NCBI GenBank assembly: GCA_036927565.1
Contig: JAYESD010000002.1
Coordinates: 77,933,735 to 77,997,734 of the forward strand
From: Tuctoria greenei
Lineage: Eukaryota; Streptophyta; Magnoliopsida; Poales; Poaceae
Length of the DNA: 64,000 nt
Reading direction: 5' to 3'
In this document: one piece after another, positions 11,701 to 22,432 of the stretch
Position numbering within the stretch: position 1 is the first letter of the stretch
How the letters are laid out: every line of letters begins with the position of its first letter
Translations under genes and position numbers: made by a program
Notes under the pieces: generated by a model
What the model was told of the DNA's origin: nothing
Databases searched by the model: none
The model's input: only the letters and a program-made list of their open reading frames with translations

Positions 11701-12681
11701 TGCAAATCTTCTAGTCTCACTTAGACCCTGCAATGATTTGCAAGTGTGAATCATCGATCCGGTATCAAATACCCATGATTCACTAGAAGATAATGCAATG
11801 TTAATTTCTATAACATTTATACCTGAAGTGGAAGTCTCACTTCCCTTCTTCTTCTTCATATCCTCCAAGTACTTCTTGCAGTTCCTAGACCAGTGTCCCT
11901 TACCATGACAGTGAAAGCATTCATCATCAGGAGAAGGGCCAGATTTGCCCTTTGGCTTAGACTTTGAGCTTGAGGGCTCATCGGGAACCTTTCCCTTGCC
12001 TTTGCCTTTAGGATGCGTCACACGCTTCCTCTTTTTATTCTCCTTTTGTACCATCATCACATGATTGGCATTTTTCTTAATGCTTTCTTCGGCTGTTTTA
12101 AGCATCCCATGCAATTCAGCCAAAGTTTTCTCCATGCCATTCATTTGAAAATTCAATATGAATGGCTCGTAGCTCGGTGGGAGCGACTGGAGAACAACGT
12201 CAATAGCCAGATCATCCTTGAGTTCAGAACCAAGTTTTCCCAAAGTTTCAATGTAACCAATCATCTTGATTACATGAGGGCTGACCGGGCTACCCTCCGC
12301 CAGCTTGCATGAGAACAAGGACTTTGAGATATTGTATCTTTCAGCTCTTGCTTGATTCTCAAACATTCCACGCAGTCCCTCAATCATAGAATAAGCATCT
12401 GTATGCTCATACTGTTTTTGTAGATCAGGGGACATAGTGGCAAGCATGAGGCAGCTTACATTAAGCGCATCATCGCAGTGCTTCGTATAAGCTCTACGTG
12501 CTGCATTAGTTGCATCAGCTGGGAGGTCATCAGGGTAAGGCTGCAGAAGAACGTACTCGGTTTTCTCTTGCCTGAGAACGATTCTTAGGTTGCGGTACCA
12601 ATCGATAAAGTTAGCTCCATTGAGCTTTTCCTTTTCAAGCACAGATCGCAAATTGAAACCGGAATTGTTACTAGCAGACAT
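8716..12681 (-). CDS. Copia gag-pol polyprotein, 1321 aa, intact
   Basis: Single-frame polyprotein of a Ty1/Copia retrotransposon. Domains in order: Gag (UBN2-like) over about the first 230 residues; a CCHC zinc knuckle, CFHCHGKGHWSRNC, near 255; aspartic protease with FDTGS near 304; integrase with an H/C zinc region near 443 (CRLGH, then CESC) and catalytic Asp/Asp/Glu in LIHTDVCGP near 505, LRSDRGGEY near 567 and GVSERRNRT; reverse transcriptase with QMDVKTAFLNG and LYVDDILLI near 996; RNase H beginning KGYTDASF near 1165 and ending after the TEAEY motif. The C-terminus has the usual ADPLTKPLP signature. No stop or frameshift interrupts it and the catalytic motifs look complete, so the element could be autonomous. 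The ATG at 12681 begins the frame. A Tork-like lineage is possible but was not tested. Confidence 0.96.
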   Translation of the reverse strand: MSASNNSGFNLRSVLEKEKLNGANFIDWYRNLRIVLRQEKTEYVLLQPYPDDLPADATNAARRAYTKHCDDALNVSCLMLATMSPDLQKQYEHTDAYSMIEGLRGMFENQARAERYNISKSLFSCKLAEGSPVSPHVIKMIGYIETLGKLGSELKDDLAIDVVLQSLPPSYEPFILNFQMNGMEKTLAELHGMLKTAEESIKKNANHVMMVQKENKKRKRVTHPKGKGKGKVPDEPSSSKSKPKGKSGPSPDDECFHCHGKGHWSRNCKKYLEDMKKKKGSETSTSGINVIEINIALSSSESWVFDTGSMIHTCKSLQGLSETRRFAKGELDVRVGNGAKVAVIAVGTYHLSLPSGLVLELNNCYCIPTLSKNIISSSCLEEVDGYEIVIKNKCCSIYYNNIFYAQCTLVNGLYVLDLEDKTVCNINTKRARHNDLSPTFIWHCRLGHINEKRIEKLHKDGLLSSFDFESLETCESCLFGKMTKAPFTGQSERATDLLGLIHTDVCGPMSSIARGGFQYFITFTDDFSRYGYVYLMRHKSESFEKFKEFQNEVQNQLGKTIKFLRSDRGGEYLSHEFYDHLKQCGIVPQLTPPGTPQWNGVSERRNRTLLDMVRSMMSQADLPLSFWGYALETAAFTLNRVPTKSVEKTPYEMWTGKRPGLSFLKVWGCDVYVKRLTSDKLTPKSDKCFFVGYPRETKGYYFYNKAEGKVFTARNGVFLEKEFLSKGVSGSKVHLEEIQEIPENVSTPTDPIQDVQDVVQPVDETPAPRRSTRVRRATEKLTLLTTEQHDMVLLDNNEPTTYTEAMMGPDSEKWLGAMKSEIESMHENQVRNLVDPIEGVRPIDCRWIFKKKTDMDGNVHIYKARLVAKGFKQIQGVDYDETFSPVAMLKSVRILLAIAAYFDYEIWQMDVKTAFLNGSLTEDVYMTQPEGFVDPKNASKICKLQKSIYGLKQASRSWNLRFDEVIKGFGFIKNVEEPCIYKKFSGSTHVFLVLYVDDILLIGNDISMLDDVKSSLRKSFSMKDLGEATYILGIKIYRDRSKRLIGLSQDTYIDKILNRFNMQDSKKGFLPMSHGITLSKSQCPSTPDEQKRMRAIPYASAIGSIMYAMLCTRPDVSYALSITSRYQSDFGEAHWTVVKNILKYLRRTKDAFLVFGGEEELVVKGYTDASFQTDKDDSRSQSGFVFCLNGGAVSWKSSKQDTVADSTTEAEYIAASEAAKEAVWIRKFVSELGVVPSASSPVDLYCDNSGAIAQAKEPRSHKRSKHILRRYHLIREIIDRGDVKICKVHTDLNIADPLTKPLPQSKHEAHTRSMGIRYLHQ

Positions 12682-14081
12682 GATCTACAATAGAAAATAA
12701 ATATGCAAGGTTTAGCACTTATGTTATGTACCAATCTTCTATTAACAGTTTAATAAAAGATATTACCACTATATTATCATCGTCTTCCCTCTAACGATAT
12801 ATAGTGGTTCAAGATCCATATTCACTAATTCCTAGTGAGCTTTGGCTTCACGGCTAGGAAAATAGTGACATAGGTAAACAACAATTGTTAATCATATCCC
12901 TATATGACTCTTGTTTGTTGGGTGACATCCAATGCCCCGGCTCCCAACTCTATGCCATAAAGCCCAAAACCGTTTTGATAGCTTTGTTGAGTAAACCAAC
13001 ACTATGCATGTGAATGTCCAACATTCACCCTATGAATTATGATAGATGATGGTACTTTGCTTTGGCAAACCTACCACACAACGATCAAAATAACATAGGT
13101 GCAGCTATTGGTAAATGGCATCAAATGCTCAACTTTTGTGAGGGAAGCTATTCTATCATGACAAAACATCCACCATATGAAGAGCATGAAAAGAAAGTAA
13201 TAAGCATCACAGGCATATGATAATATCACATTGTGAATAGTATGGCCTTTAGAATCATAATGGTCTCCATCGCCATGGTTCCATTAAGATCTGAGCTGCC
13301 ATGCTTCCCTTCTTGTGGTGATCTCCATCTTCACCATGCTTGAGGACATCTCCATGATAATAGAAGAAGCTAATACAATTAATAGCTACCAAATAAATTA
13401 CAAGAGAGATCAAGCATCACAGGTCGACACGCAGGTCGTTATACAATTATGTGACAACCTCAACCCGGTTGTGTTAATTTTGCAGCACGCAGGCCGCACG
13501 AATATTACACACAGATTATCACATCACATTAGGCCATACCATTCACATCATTCCCTGCAAAAACGAGTTAAGCGTAGAACGGTTTCTAGCGCAAAACGAT
13601 ATTATGTAATCGCTATAGCAGACAGCAAAACGGCGGTCCCGCTAGCCGGTTAGCGGGCGGGGGGTCGAGGGGGGAGCCGCCCCCCGCGGGTTTCAGGGCA
13701 GCGCCCTGAACACCAAACGGAATTACATAGATCACATCTATGAAATCACTATGAAAATCTCATCGGATTGATCAAATCACCCCGAATCCGAGACATTCAG
13801 AATGTCTCAAATTTTCAATGTGATCGGTTATTCATGAGTAGATCGCGACTCATGACCGTGGTCTGTTGGCTCAATCTGTTAGCTATGTACGCGATTAGTC
13901 CCGATGGTGATTCCAGCCGGTAGGGACAGGTTGCGCACACAGCAGAGAAGGAGCACGAACTGACCCTTTAGTCATATACGATCGCAATCTACTCTAACCA
14001 ATTCCAAACCCCAAAAACCGTGCGAAAAATTCATCGTATGAACATGTCTGCAGTAGATCCAGACCAAAAACTATGCAAGTC
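12682..14081 (-). other. 5' untranslated leader of the young Copia element
   Basis: About 1.4 kb between the primer binding site and the gag-pol ATG. It is mostly AT-rich, except for a strikingly GC-rich and self-complementary block at 13631-13709. That block includes TCAGGGC-AGC-GCCCTGA (13693-13709) and G-run/C-run partners just beside it. Leaders of retrotransposon RNAs often carry dimerisation or packaging structures. That role is inferred here. Confidence 0.6.
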
Positions 14082-14094
14082 GGCTCTGATGCCA
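14082..14094 (-). other. Primer binding site (initiator Met-tRNA type)
   Basis: Minus strand TGGCATCAGAGCC directly inside the 5' LTR. It differs by one base from the usual Copia site TGGTATCAGAGCC, complementary to the 3' end of initiator tRNA-Met. Confidence 0.85.
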
Positions 14095-14095
14095 C

Positions 14096-14602
14096 TGTTA
14101 GGAAATCAGCGGAAAGCTACTCTAGCAACTCTACCGCATCACCCAGGAAACATGCGAGTACAGCGGTCATGGATCGTTACCACTAGATGCGCAGCGCAGC
14201 GGAACGTTGATGCGCGTCAGTGTAAGGGAAGTAGACGATCTCGTTCGTCTTCTCCTCGTCCTCGTCACAGCAGCAGGTAGACGATCACGATCGTCGTAGC
14301 CGATCAGCGCAGCAGTAGCAGCAACGCCTCCACGGAGTCCACACGTACGGAGAGAAACGCCGTGCACCGGTGTGCTAGCACCGCGTGCGCGGTAAGGGTC
14401 TCGGCGTGAGGCCTGCGAGGGGTGGCGGCTAGAGCTGTCACGTGGTGGGATGATTAGCCCCTAACCCTACCTCTCATATTTATAGGCGCACTAATGGGCT
14501 TTTAGGTCGCAGGCCCATTAGTACCCTAATTGCTTATGGATCAAATATCCAATAGGCCTGAACCCGAATTGTTATGATTGCCTCTTGGGCACATCACCAA
14601 CA
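14096..14602 (-). repeat. 5' LTR of the young Copia element
   Basis: Long terminal repeat of 507 bp, paired with 7265-7771. It is followed by GGAGC, the right copy of the target duplication. Confidence 0.95.
14477..14484 (-). promoter_or_regulatory. TATA box in the Copia 5' LTR
   Basis: TATAAATA on the minus strand within the 5' LTR, about 120 nt from the LTR's 5' end. It is the likely promoter core for the retrotransposon RNA. Confidence 0.6.
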
Positions 14603-14724
14603 GGAGCAACCCGGGAGATGTCGCAAGAATAGGCTAATGAGCAGCATTAATTTACTAATAATCGGGGAAATTGTGGAAGCCTATTTTAATGGACTCTGTA
14701 TGTGCTCGTTGTAGTGGCAGCAAA

Positions 14725-15000
14725 CACTACAGAAAACGATGTATAAGGTTTCGGTTCAGTTAGAGGCGTTGGTTCCGATGCATTTAAATCGACTAAGAGT
14801 GTCGGTTTAAAAAAATCGACACCCGTAAACTAAATGTGTCGGCCATACTTAAAAAACCGACGCACTTAATAAATGTGTCGGTCCAACCAACGCTCTTACT
14901 AAATGTGTCAGCTCAACTGGCGCTTCTAAGAGTGGGCCCGGACGCTCAGGCTCTAAGAGTGTTGGCCCACGTCCTGGCCGAGGCTCTTATGTGGGCCCCG
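14725..15000 (+). repeat. Subterminal repeats of the CACTA element
   Basis: Short repeats such as TAAATGTGTCGGC, TAAATGTGTCGGT, TAAATGTGTCAGC, TAAGAGTGTCGGT and TAAGAGTGTTGGC recur every 25-50 bp. In CACTA elements such repeats bind the transposase-associated DNA-binding protein. That role is family knowledge. Confidence 0.7.
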
Positions 15001-15609
15001 CTCGAAACCTCAAAACGTGTCGCACCTTCTCTCTCGCGCATGCCGCTTCACTTTCACGTAAACCCTCGCCCGCGTGCCTCCGTGCGCCGTCTCTGTGGCC
15101 CGCCGCCGGCCTCCGCCGCCATCGTTGCTCGTCGCCCCCGCCGCCCGTCCACGGCGCCCTGGTCCGCGGTGGACCCTGTCCGCAACGCCCCCATCCGCGG
15201 CGCCCCTCCATCCGCGACGCTCCTTCATCCGCGACGCTCCTTCATTCGCGACGCGTCGTCGATTTGTTGCTAAGGTAAAATTTGTACATTTGAGATCGTA
15301 TATTTGAGCTCTATGTATGATCTTATTTGGTGTATGAGTTTGTATATGTGATGTTGTATGTGTGATCTTGAGTCATAGCTAATGTGTATTTGTACGCTTA
15401 ATTAATAGTTAACCCTCAAATTACATGCAAATTTACATAGTTAACTTGTATACATGAGCATGATTAATAGTTTGTAATTTAACTTGTATGAATAGGTAAT
15501 TTAAATTGTATGTATATATGAGCATGTTTAGCTTTTAATAGTCTCTAAATATGTGTGACTTGTTAGTGTGAATAGGTAGAAGCTGAAAAATAGGTGACGA
15601 TCGTAAGGT

Positions 15610-16640
15610 GATGTATGATGGATGAAGTTCAAATGGTCTGTACACTTTGGAGTGGGCTCATATTGCAAATGTGTTCGTGAACCAAGCATTTCCTAGTGAT
15701 GCTCGTTTTGTGAAGTTTCCATGTAGCAAGTGCCAAAATCGTCGGTGTCTGGAGAAGTCTGAAATGATGGTGCACCTTTGCTAGCACAGATTTATGCTGG
15801 ACTACCTAGTGTAGCATGAGCATGGGAAGATGGATCATGCTAGTGAGTCGGATGGAAAAAGGAATAAAGATTGGATGGATAAAATGATGGCGGATGTTGA
15901 TCGAGAGTACGAAGAGCAGTTATCGTCGAAGGAGGTCAAAAAGTTTTATAAGCTTATTATAGCCTCAGATGAAAATGTGCATGAGGGCACCAATGTGACT
16001 GTTCTGCGGGCGGTCATACGACTTATGGGGTTGAAGTTTAAGTACAATTTTGCAAACAATTGCTACAATAGGATCATGAAGTTGATCAATGATCTCCTTC
16101 CGTCAAATCATAAGATGCCGATAGACATATATCAATCTAAGAAGCTTTTGGCTAGTCTGAGCATGAGTTACGAGAAGATTGATGCATGCGAGAATAATTG
16201 CATGTTGTTTTGGAAGGAACATAAGAACAATACTCATTGTATGCATTGCAAAGCATCTAGACATGTGAAGGTTTTGAATGATGATGGAGAGGAAATAAGT
16301 ATAAAAGTACCGATCAAACAGTTTCGGTACATGCCTATCACATCCAGACTTTTCTGTCACAGGAAACAGCGAAGCGGATGAGGTAACATTCAGAAGAGAT
16401 ACGTGAGAGCGATGACAAAGATATTATGGTGCATCTTTCGAATGGCGTAGCATGGCAAGCTCTAGACCGTTTTAATCCGGAGTTTGATAGAGATCCAAGA
16501 AATGTTAGTTTTGGGTTGTCAACAGATGGTTTCACTTCTTTTATCACTAGTAACAATCTATACTTTTGTTGGCCTATTTTTATCATGTCTTACAATCTCG
16601 CTTCGAACATGTGCATGAAATAAGGATACTATCGGTATCC
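15610..16640 (+). pseudogene. Broken CACTA transposase (TNP2 type)
   Basis: Remnant of an En/Spm-type transposase. A Transpos_assoc-like stretch (about 15650-15820) keeps the KFPCSKCQNRRCLEK pattern but contains in-frame stops. An open segment of 183 codons follows at 15830-16381, with an acidic start, a conserved C-X2-C pair (THCMHC) and the FRYMPIT motif that precedes the TNP2 domain. A frameshift near 16382-16425 leads to 16426-16623, which keeps VAWQALDRFNPEFDRDPRN and LGLSTDGF-type residues of the TNP2 catalytic region. Coding identity then stops, and an LTR begins at 16691. The gene cannot make a working transposase. Confidence 0.85.
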
Positions 16641-16690
16641 TACAAACCGGGTATCCTCGTATACAAGCTAGAAGAAGCTTTGGACCCGAC

Positions 16691-18204
16691 TGTTGACAGC
16701 TGTTATATACAAATTTCACCCATCAATATAACTCAATTATGTGAAGGAAATATCATTTCTTGCACACATCACCTTTCTATTTAACCTATTTCCACTTGTA
16801 CTTGGAGAAATTGGTGCATGCGGGTATTTTACATAGAATGGAGGTGAAACAAGAGGATGGATCCTATAAAATATCATCTCAGTCAATCAAGAGTTGACAC
16901 GTTGTACCACATGGATCAAATAGCCCACAAACAGAAGTATTTGAGGCCATCTAACGGTGTAGCACCCATATCATGGAATGAGACCCACCTATCAGTCACT
17001 TAGAGGAAGAACTGGCAAGTTGGAGCCAGGACCAGGTCGGCCGACCCCCCTAGTAGGCCGACTATGTCCTGGTGCCAAACGCAGTCAAACGCCACGTGTT
17101 GGCTCCTCCTGGCTTGAAGAGGTCATGAGTGACTGATTCGCCGCGCTTTTGGTGGCAGGAACCGACCCTTCTCCAAGCTATAAATATGACCCCTCACCCC
17201 TCACTTCAAAACACACCACTTGAGTATCATTCTATTGTATACACTAGTTCTCTTAGTCCTTAGTGAAGTCAGGCTATAGAGAGGAGAGCCTCTAGTCCTA
17301 AGTCCAAGTTGGGAAAGGTATGGCTCATGTATCTTTCCTTATATTTGTGACTTTATACATAATAAAGATATTATATTTAGTCTTCTTTTATTCATATACT
17401 TGGATGAAGTGTTTCTCGTTTGATTGTGTATTCTATGCATGTGGTAGGAATAGTCTTTATGATCATACCTTAATTTCATTACATTATCATCATAAACACT
17501 ATAAATCCCTACTATAGTCTAATTAGTTATGATATGACCATGTTGATATGAATAATTTATTTTATGTCTCAATATCGGTTCAACGAAGTTTAGGTTAGTC
17601 ATTGCCTTATGATGTCATGATTCTTAAGGTATTTACTTAGTATGCTAGCATGGTGCTAGGATAGTAAGTAGCGTTGGATGTCTCGTAGACCCACATATTG
17701 AAGAGGTAGGAAGTAGGTGGTGACATCCCTATCTGTCCTTTGTAATCCACCACGTTCAGCTATGCCACATGCTCTTGGCGGGAGTCGTCCTAGTATTGCT
17801 AGGGGTAAACCCGTGCCAGATATGTTGAACAACTTAGCATAAGGATTCACCATTGACATGCTCATTAATACCTAACCTAGTCTATGTATATGTACATTAG
17901 AAGCATTATAGGAGCAACGTCCCAACTCTTAGTCTAACCTCCACTAGGACTCATTTACGCTTAGAATATATTGCTTAGGTGTGTGTCATACTATCCATAT
18001 TATCAACTTACTCATGTCTTGATAATTGATTAGTATCCCATAGCTTGATCATAAGAGTAGTGTTTACTTTACTCCATGCCTTCCTTTAGGATGAAAATGA
18101 TACCCTTGGGAATACTCTTGGGTGAAATGTTGCACGACAGTTTCCGTGCGCTTGCGAGCCTCATCTCTTTCGAGAGATGATCTGTGACGTAAGAAACGTC
18201 AACA
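16691..18204 (+). repeat. Old A-family LTR, plus orientation (1.5 kb)
   Basis: Begins TGTTGACAGCTG and ends GTCAACA. It is the reverse-complement relative of the LTRs at 20575-22252, 29276-30101 and 62558-64000, and clearly more diverged. It is followed at 18212-18229 by TGACGCTGTTGTCGGGGA, a degenerate primer binding site of tRNA-Asp type. It should therefore be the 5' LTR of an old Athila-like Gypsy element. It truncates the CACTA element to its left. Confidence 0.8.
17179..17186 (+). promoter_or_regulatory. TATA box in the old A-family LTR
   Basis: TATAAATA in a conserved position. The equivalent TATAAATA occurs on the minus strand at 21759-21766 in the 20575-22252 LTR. Confidence 0.55.
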
Positions 18205-20137
18205 AGCATTTCTGACGCTGTTGTCGGGGAAGGCAAAGGAAGTGAAGAATAGCTATCACTTGTGATTAAGCTATAGGTACTAATAGTTATTAGACAGGAT
18301 TACCCTTGTTTGTTTTCTCCTTTTGTGATGAAAACAGGGTAGTGTTGGCTAACCCATTCCGTGGGATGGCCAACAAGGACGCTAGTGCTCAACTGCAAGA
18401 TGATACATGGCGTACCTCAACAAATGTCCGCTAGGCAACACAATTGCCTTTCGCGGAAGAATTTCAGCTTCCAGTAGGAGCCAAAGTCATCCATCCCTAA
18501 GCTTTGGGGAGGCTCCAAGAGTTCTTATTGGTTTGCCTCCACCATAGGGTGGATTGTTGGCTCCTCATCCAACATTCATGTCATGGGTTGATCTATCAAT
18601 CCATGACCACCTTTGTGCTGGAGCTGAAGGAGTCCTATTCTCATTCACCATGAATGAGAATATGGTCTCTACTCAAGGGGTGGATTGAAGAATGCTCTAG
18701 TTCCCTTAGCTTGGCATGCACACCACTTCACATGATGAACATGTTGGCTATGGAACTACACCTCCCATTGAAGTATCATTAAGACCAAGCTAATGGAGAA
18801 GTGTTTGGAATTATCCAAGTCATGGATATTCACATGATTTGTGAAAATCCATGTCAACATGGGCCACTTGGGAATTATTTCCCTAAGATCCATGACGATT
18901 CTACCTTTCAAACAACAACTCCAATGGCTATCACCTACAAGGAGGTCAAGAGTAGAGTCAACATCACCCTTGTAATCAAGGAGGCTATGAGAATTTCAAG
19001 GGATTTAAGTTAAACTAGCCCACCTTGACGTATCTTCTCCATGGCCAAGCAATAAATTAAGACTACATGAAGCCTTGTCCTAGGACAAGAAAATTAAAGA
19101 GCATTCAAGATTTAAGATGTCCCACGATTACTTGTTGGGATTCTTATCCTTCGACCAAGCCCATTCAACCTAGGACAAGTAACATTGTGGATGAAGTATT
19201 TTTGTTTGATTGTGGAGTCCACATGTCATCATACCCAAGGAAGCTTTTGATCCATGATCAAAGTATGGGTTGACCTTAAGGAATATCAAAAAGGTCGAAG
19301 AGGCACCCCTAAGGAAGGAAAAGTCTCAACATGCTCTTAAAAGAATATCTTTAAGAGGGAAAAGCTGTCACTACATCAACAAGTCTTCATCAAAATGACG
19401 GAGAGGCTAGGGCCATCATGTGGTTCTCATGTCCAATTGACATGCCAAAGGAGATTTGGCATGTCAATCAATAGAAGTTGTTCACATCTTCAACTCCGGG
19501 ATTGGACAACAAATCATCACACTAAACATTACAGAGGTAAGTCCCACTCATCGGACTTCAAAAATCCAGTGAGTCCTCGCCAATATTTTAATTGGTAGTT
19601 ATATCATATTTAATTCCCGAATTGCATATTTGAATTTCCCATCAATCTTTGCATTTGAATTTAGCATGTTTTAATTTCCACACTTGCATGTTGGAAAGTA
19701 AAATTTCCAACCTTTATAAAACTAATTTTTTTATTAGGAAATAAATTTATTCAGATATGAACCTTGGGCGTAACCACTTGAATTCATCATCCTAATTCAA
19801 CCCAAAAATATTTCTCTTAAATATTCATTGCATTTGCAAGTTGTTTCAAGTTGGGCAAAACAATTTGACAATGGATACAACATGCTTTTGAGCTAACGTT
19901 ACCCGTTTTCGAGTTGTTTTGTTTGTTCTTGATTTTATTGCAGCCAGGATAGCATTTGTCAAAAGGTTGGAAGGCCTCATCAAGTGCATATCTCTCCATT
20001 GATCTCATTTTGGGTTCATGATGGAGGAATGCTCAAGATGGTGGTCCAATGGAGGAACAAGATGAAGCTCATTCAACTCCAACCTCAACTTGGCAGGAGA
20101 CATTGAACATGAAGGCTACACCAAAATTCATGGGTAT
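18205..20137. other. Degenerate retrotransposon interior, no intact gene
   Basis: This follows the primer binding site of the old LTR and is probably its eroded internal region. Only short open segments remain and I could not recognise a gag, protease or polymerase motif. Near 19190-19225 a stretch (TTTGTTTGATTGTGGAGTCC) matches part of the A-family LTR, which suggests rearrangement. Confidence 0.5.
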
Positions 20138-20574
20138 GCTAATGGTGAATACTAGGGCTTAGTGGTCCAACATATCGGGCACGAGCTTACTTTGATCTGC
20201 TAGGCGACTCCTGCCAAGAGCCTACATTGTAGCCAAATGTGGAGGACTACCATGGACGGATAGGGCTGTCACCACAAACTGCCTACCTCTACAACCCGTG
20301 GACTACGATGCATCTAACGTTACTTAACTATCCAAGCACCACACTTGCATTCTAAGTAAATACCATAAGAGTTGCAACGTAATATTCATCCTAAGGCAAT
20401 GACTGACCTAAACATCATCGAACCAATGTTGGATCCAAGCACTAACATATTCACATTAACATAATCATATTATTACGTAACTAAACTATAGTGAAGGTGT
20501 ATGATAACATGATAATGGCATTATGTCTAGATCGTAACAACATCTACACCTAGCACATACATGGACTCCACCAT
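20138..20574 (-). repeat. Diverged A-family LTR fragment
   Basis: This is co-linear with 21050-21480 (shared landmarks: CATCGGGCACG, CGACTCC-GCCAAGAGCC, GGGCTGTCACCAC, CATGGACTCCAC) but much more mutated. It is cut at 20574, where the younger element A begins with TGTTGACG. Element A therefore inserted into an older copy of its own LTR family. Confidence 0.75.
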
Positions 20575-22252
20575 TGTTGACGTCTCCTAAGATATACTAA
20601 CAAATCATCCCCGGCAACGGCGCCAGAAATGCTTGTTGGTATTTCTTATGCACCATTAACTAAACATCTCTAACTGATGCGTCAGAAATGCTTGTTAATG
20701 GTTCTATTGGATCACAGAGTGAATTCCGCAAGCGCACACAAATATCATTGTAGCATTTTCCCTTAAGAGTATTCCCAAGGGTGTCATTTATTTGATCCCA
20801 AAGGAAGGCATGGAAGAGATATAACAACCATCAAGTGGAAAGGGTAGCAGGGTCTATGTAAGAATCTAGTAAGGATGGATAAAATAATGGTGGAGGTAGT
20901 GTGACACACACAAGAGCTTTCAAGTCTAGGGGGGGGGGGGTAAGAGGATCCTAGAGGTTAGTTAAGGTTGAAAGTTATGGAGGTACTCCTACTATGCTCT
21001 ATTGTACATATACATAGCCTAAACTAATTATCCATAAGCTAGGTCAATAGTAAATACTTATGCTATGTGGTTCAACACATCGGGCACGGGCTTACCCCTA
21101 GCAATACTAGGGCGACTCCCGCCAAGAGCCTGTGGCATAGCCGAACATGGAGGATTACAAAGGATAGATAGGGCTGTCACCACCTACTGCCTACCTCTTC
21201 AATATGTGGGTCTACGAGACATCCAATGCTACTTAGCTATCCTAGCACCATGCTAGCATATTAAGTAATTACCTTAAGAGCCTAGGCACAAGCCATCCAA
21301 AGGAAATTAATTGAATCATCATTGAACCAATGTTGATACACAACATAATTATCCATACTAGCCTAGTTATGTTATAATTAACTAGACTATAGTGGAGGTC
21401 TATAGGTTTTATGATAATGAGATATGTTCATGATGAAACAGTCATAGAAGCTATACCTTCCACATATATGGACTCCACAATCAAATAAGAAACGCTTTGC
21501 CCAAGTATATGTATAAGTAGAGACTAAAGATACTATCTTTATTATGCATAAAGTCACAAATACAAGAAAGAATACATGAGCCATACCTTTCACAATGTAG
21601 GATTGGGAATAGAGAGACTCCTTACTCCTTTCCCAATTTGGACTTGGGACTAGAGACTCTCCTTTCTACAACCTAACTCCTCTAAGACTATGGATGATAG
21701 TGTATACAACAGAGATGAATCTCAAGTGGCGTGTGTTGAAGTGAGGGGTAGGGGGTCCTATTTATACTAGTGTTGAGGTCGGTTCCTGCCACCAAAAGCG
21801 CACGAATCAGTCACCATTGACTCCTTCAAGCCAGGAGGAGCCAACATGCGTCGTTTGACCGCGTTTGGCGCCAGGAAGGGGTTGGCCGAACCCCTAGTTC
21901 GGCCGACCTGGTCAGCACTCCGAACGTGGAGTGCTTCCTCTAGGTGGTTGCCAGGTGGGCCCCCTTGATGTAGTTGGGTGATACACCGTTGGATCTCCTC
22001 GGATACTTCTGTTTGTGGGCCATTCGATCCATTGGATGCCACGTGTCGTCGCCTAATTGGCTGGGATGATATTTTATAGGTTTGGTCCCTCTACATTTCC
22101 TCATTTCCTGCATAAAATGCTGCATACACATATTTCTCCAAATCCAAGTGGAATTGGGTTAGATAGAAAGGTGATGTGTGCAAGAAATGACAAACCCTTC
22201 ACATAATTGAGTTAAATTGATGGATGAAATTGGTATATAACAGCCATCAACA
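20575..22252 (-). repeat. 3' LTR of element A (1678 bp)
   Basis: TGTTGATGGC to GACGTCAACA on the minus strand. It contains TATAAATA (21766-21759). Near its 3' end it carries a perfect internal tRNA-Asp-type primer binding sequence (20608-20625), a second PBS-like module (20679-20696) and a run of 12 G (20929-20940). Confidence 0.9.
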
Positions 22253-22267
22253 AACTCCCCCAAGCTT
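22253..22267 (-). other. Polypurine tract of element A
   Basis: Minus strand AAGCTTGGGGGAGTT, directly before the 3' LTR start. Confidence 0.85.
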
Positions 22268-22432
22268 ATCCTTTGCTCGTCCCGAGCAAAGTCAAGACTT
22301 TAGGTTTATGATCAGGAGTTGCTACAATGTCTTATTTTCAAAAGTATCTAATGCACAACAAGATACTGTACCTAGTATTGCAAAAATTGACTATGATACT
22401 CTACCTTTCTTAAGTTATCATGGGGCTTTATG

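Larger units (their letters stand above)
7265..14602 (-). mobile_element. Complete, very young Copia LTR retrotransposon (7.3 kb)
   Basis: All structural parts are present: 507-bp LTRs (7265-7771 and 14096-14602) that begin TG and end CA, a 5-bp target duplication GGAGC (7260-7264 and 14603-14607), a primer binding site, a polypurine tract and one uninterrupted gag-pol frame. It is transcribed on the minus strand, so the 5' LTR is at the right. Reading the two LTRs side by side I see two substitutions (CTC/CCC and GTA/GCA), about 99.6% identity, so the insertion is recent. It begins about 1.7 kb upstream of the GT61 start codon. Confidence 0.95.
14725..16690 (+). mobile_element. Truncated CACTA (En/Spm) DNA transposon
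   Basis: The left end begins CACTACAGAAAAC (14725), the hallmark terminus of CACTA elements. The next 280 bp carry subterminal repeats of the type CTAAATGTGTCGG, in several variants and both orientations. A transposase remnant follows on the plus strand. The right part is missing: an unrelated LTR begins at 16691 and no second CACTA end was found in the window. Confidence 0.8.

Noticed and set aside
14711..14730. GTAGTG (14711) facing CACTAC (14725) as a second CACTA end next to the first
   Set aside because: The sequence before GTAGTG (TGCTCGTT) does not match a CACTA terminus and no element body precedes it.
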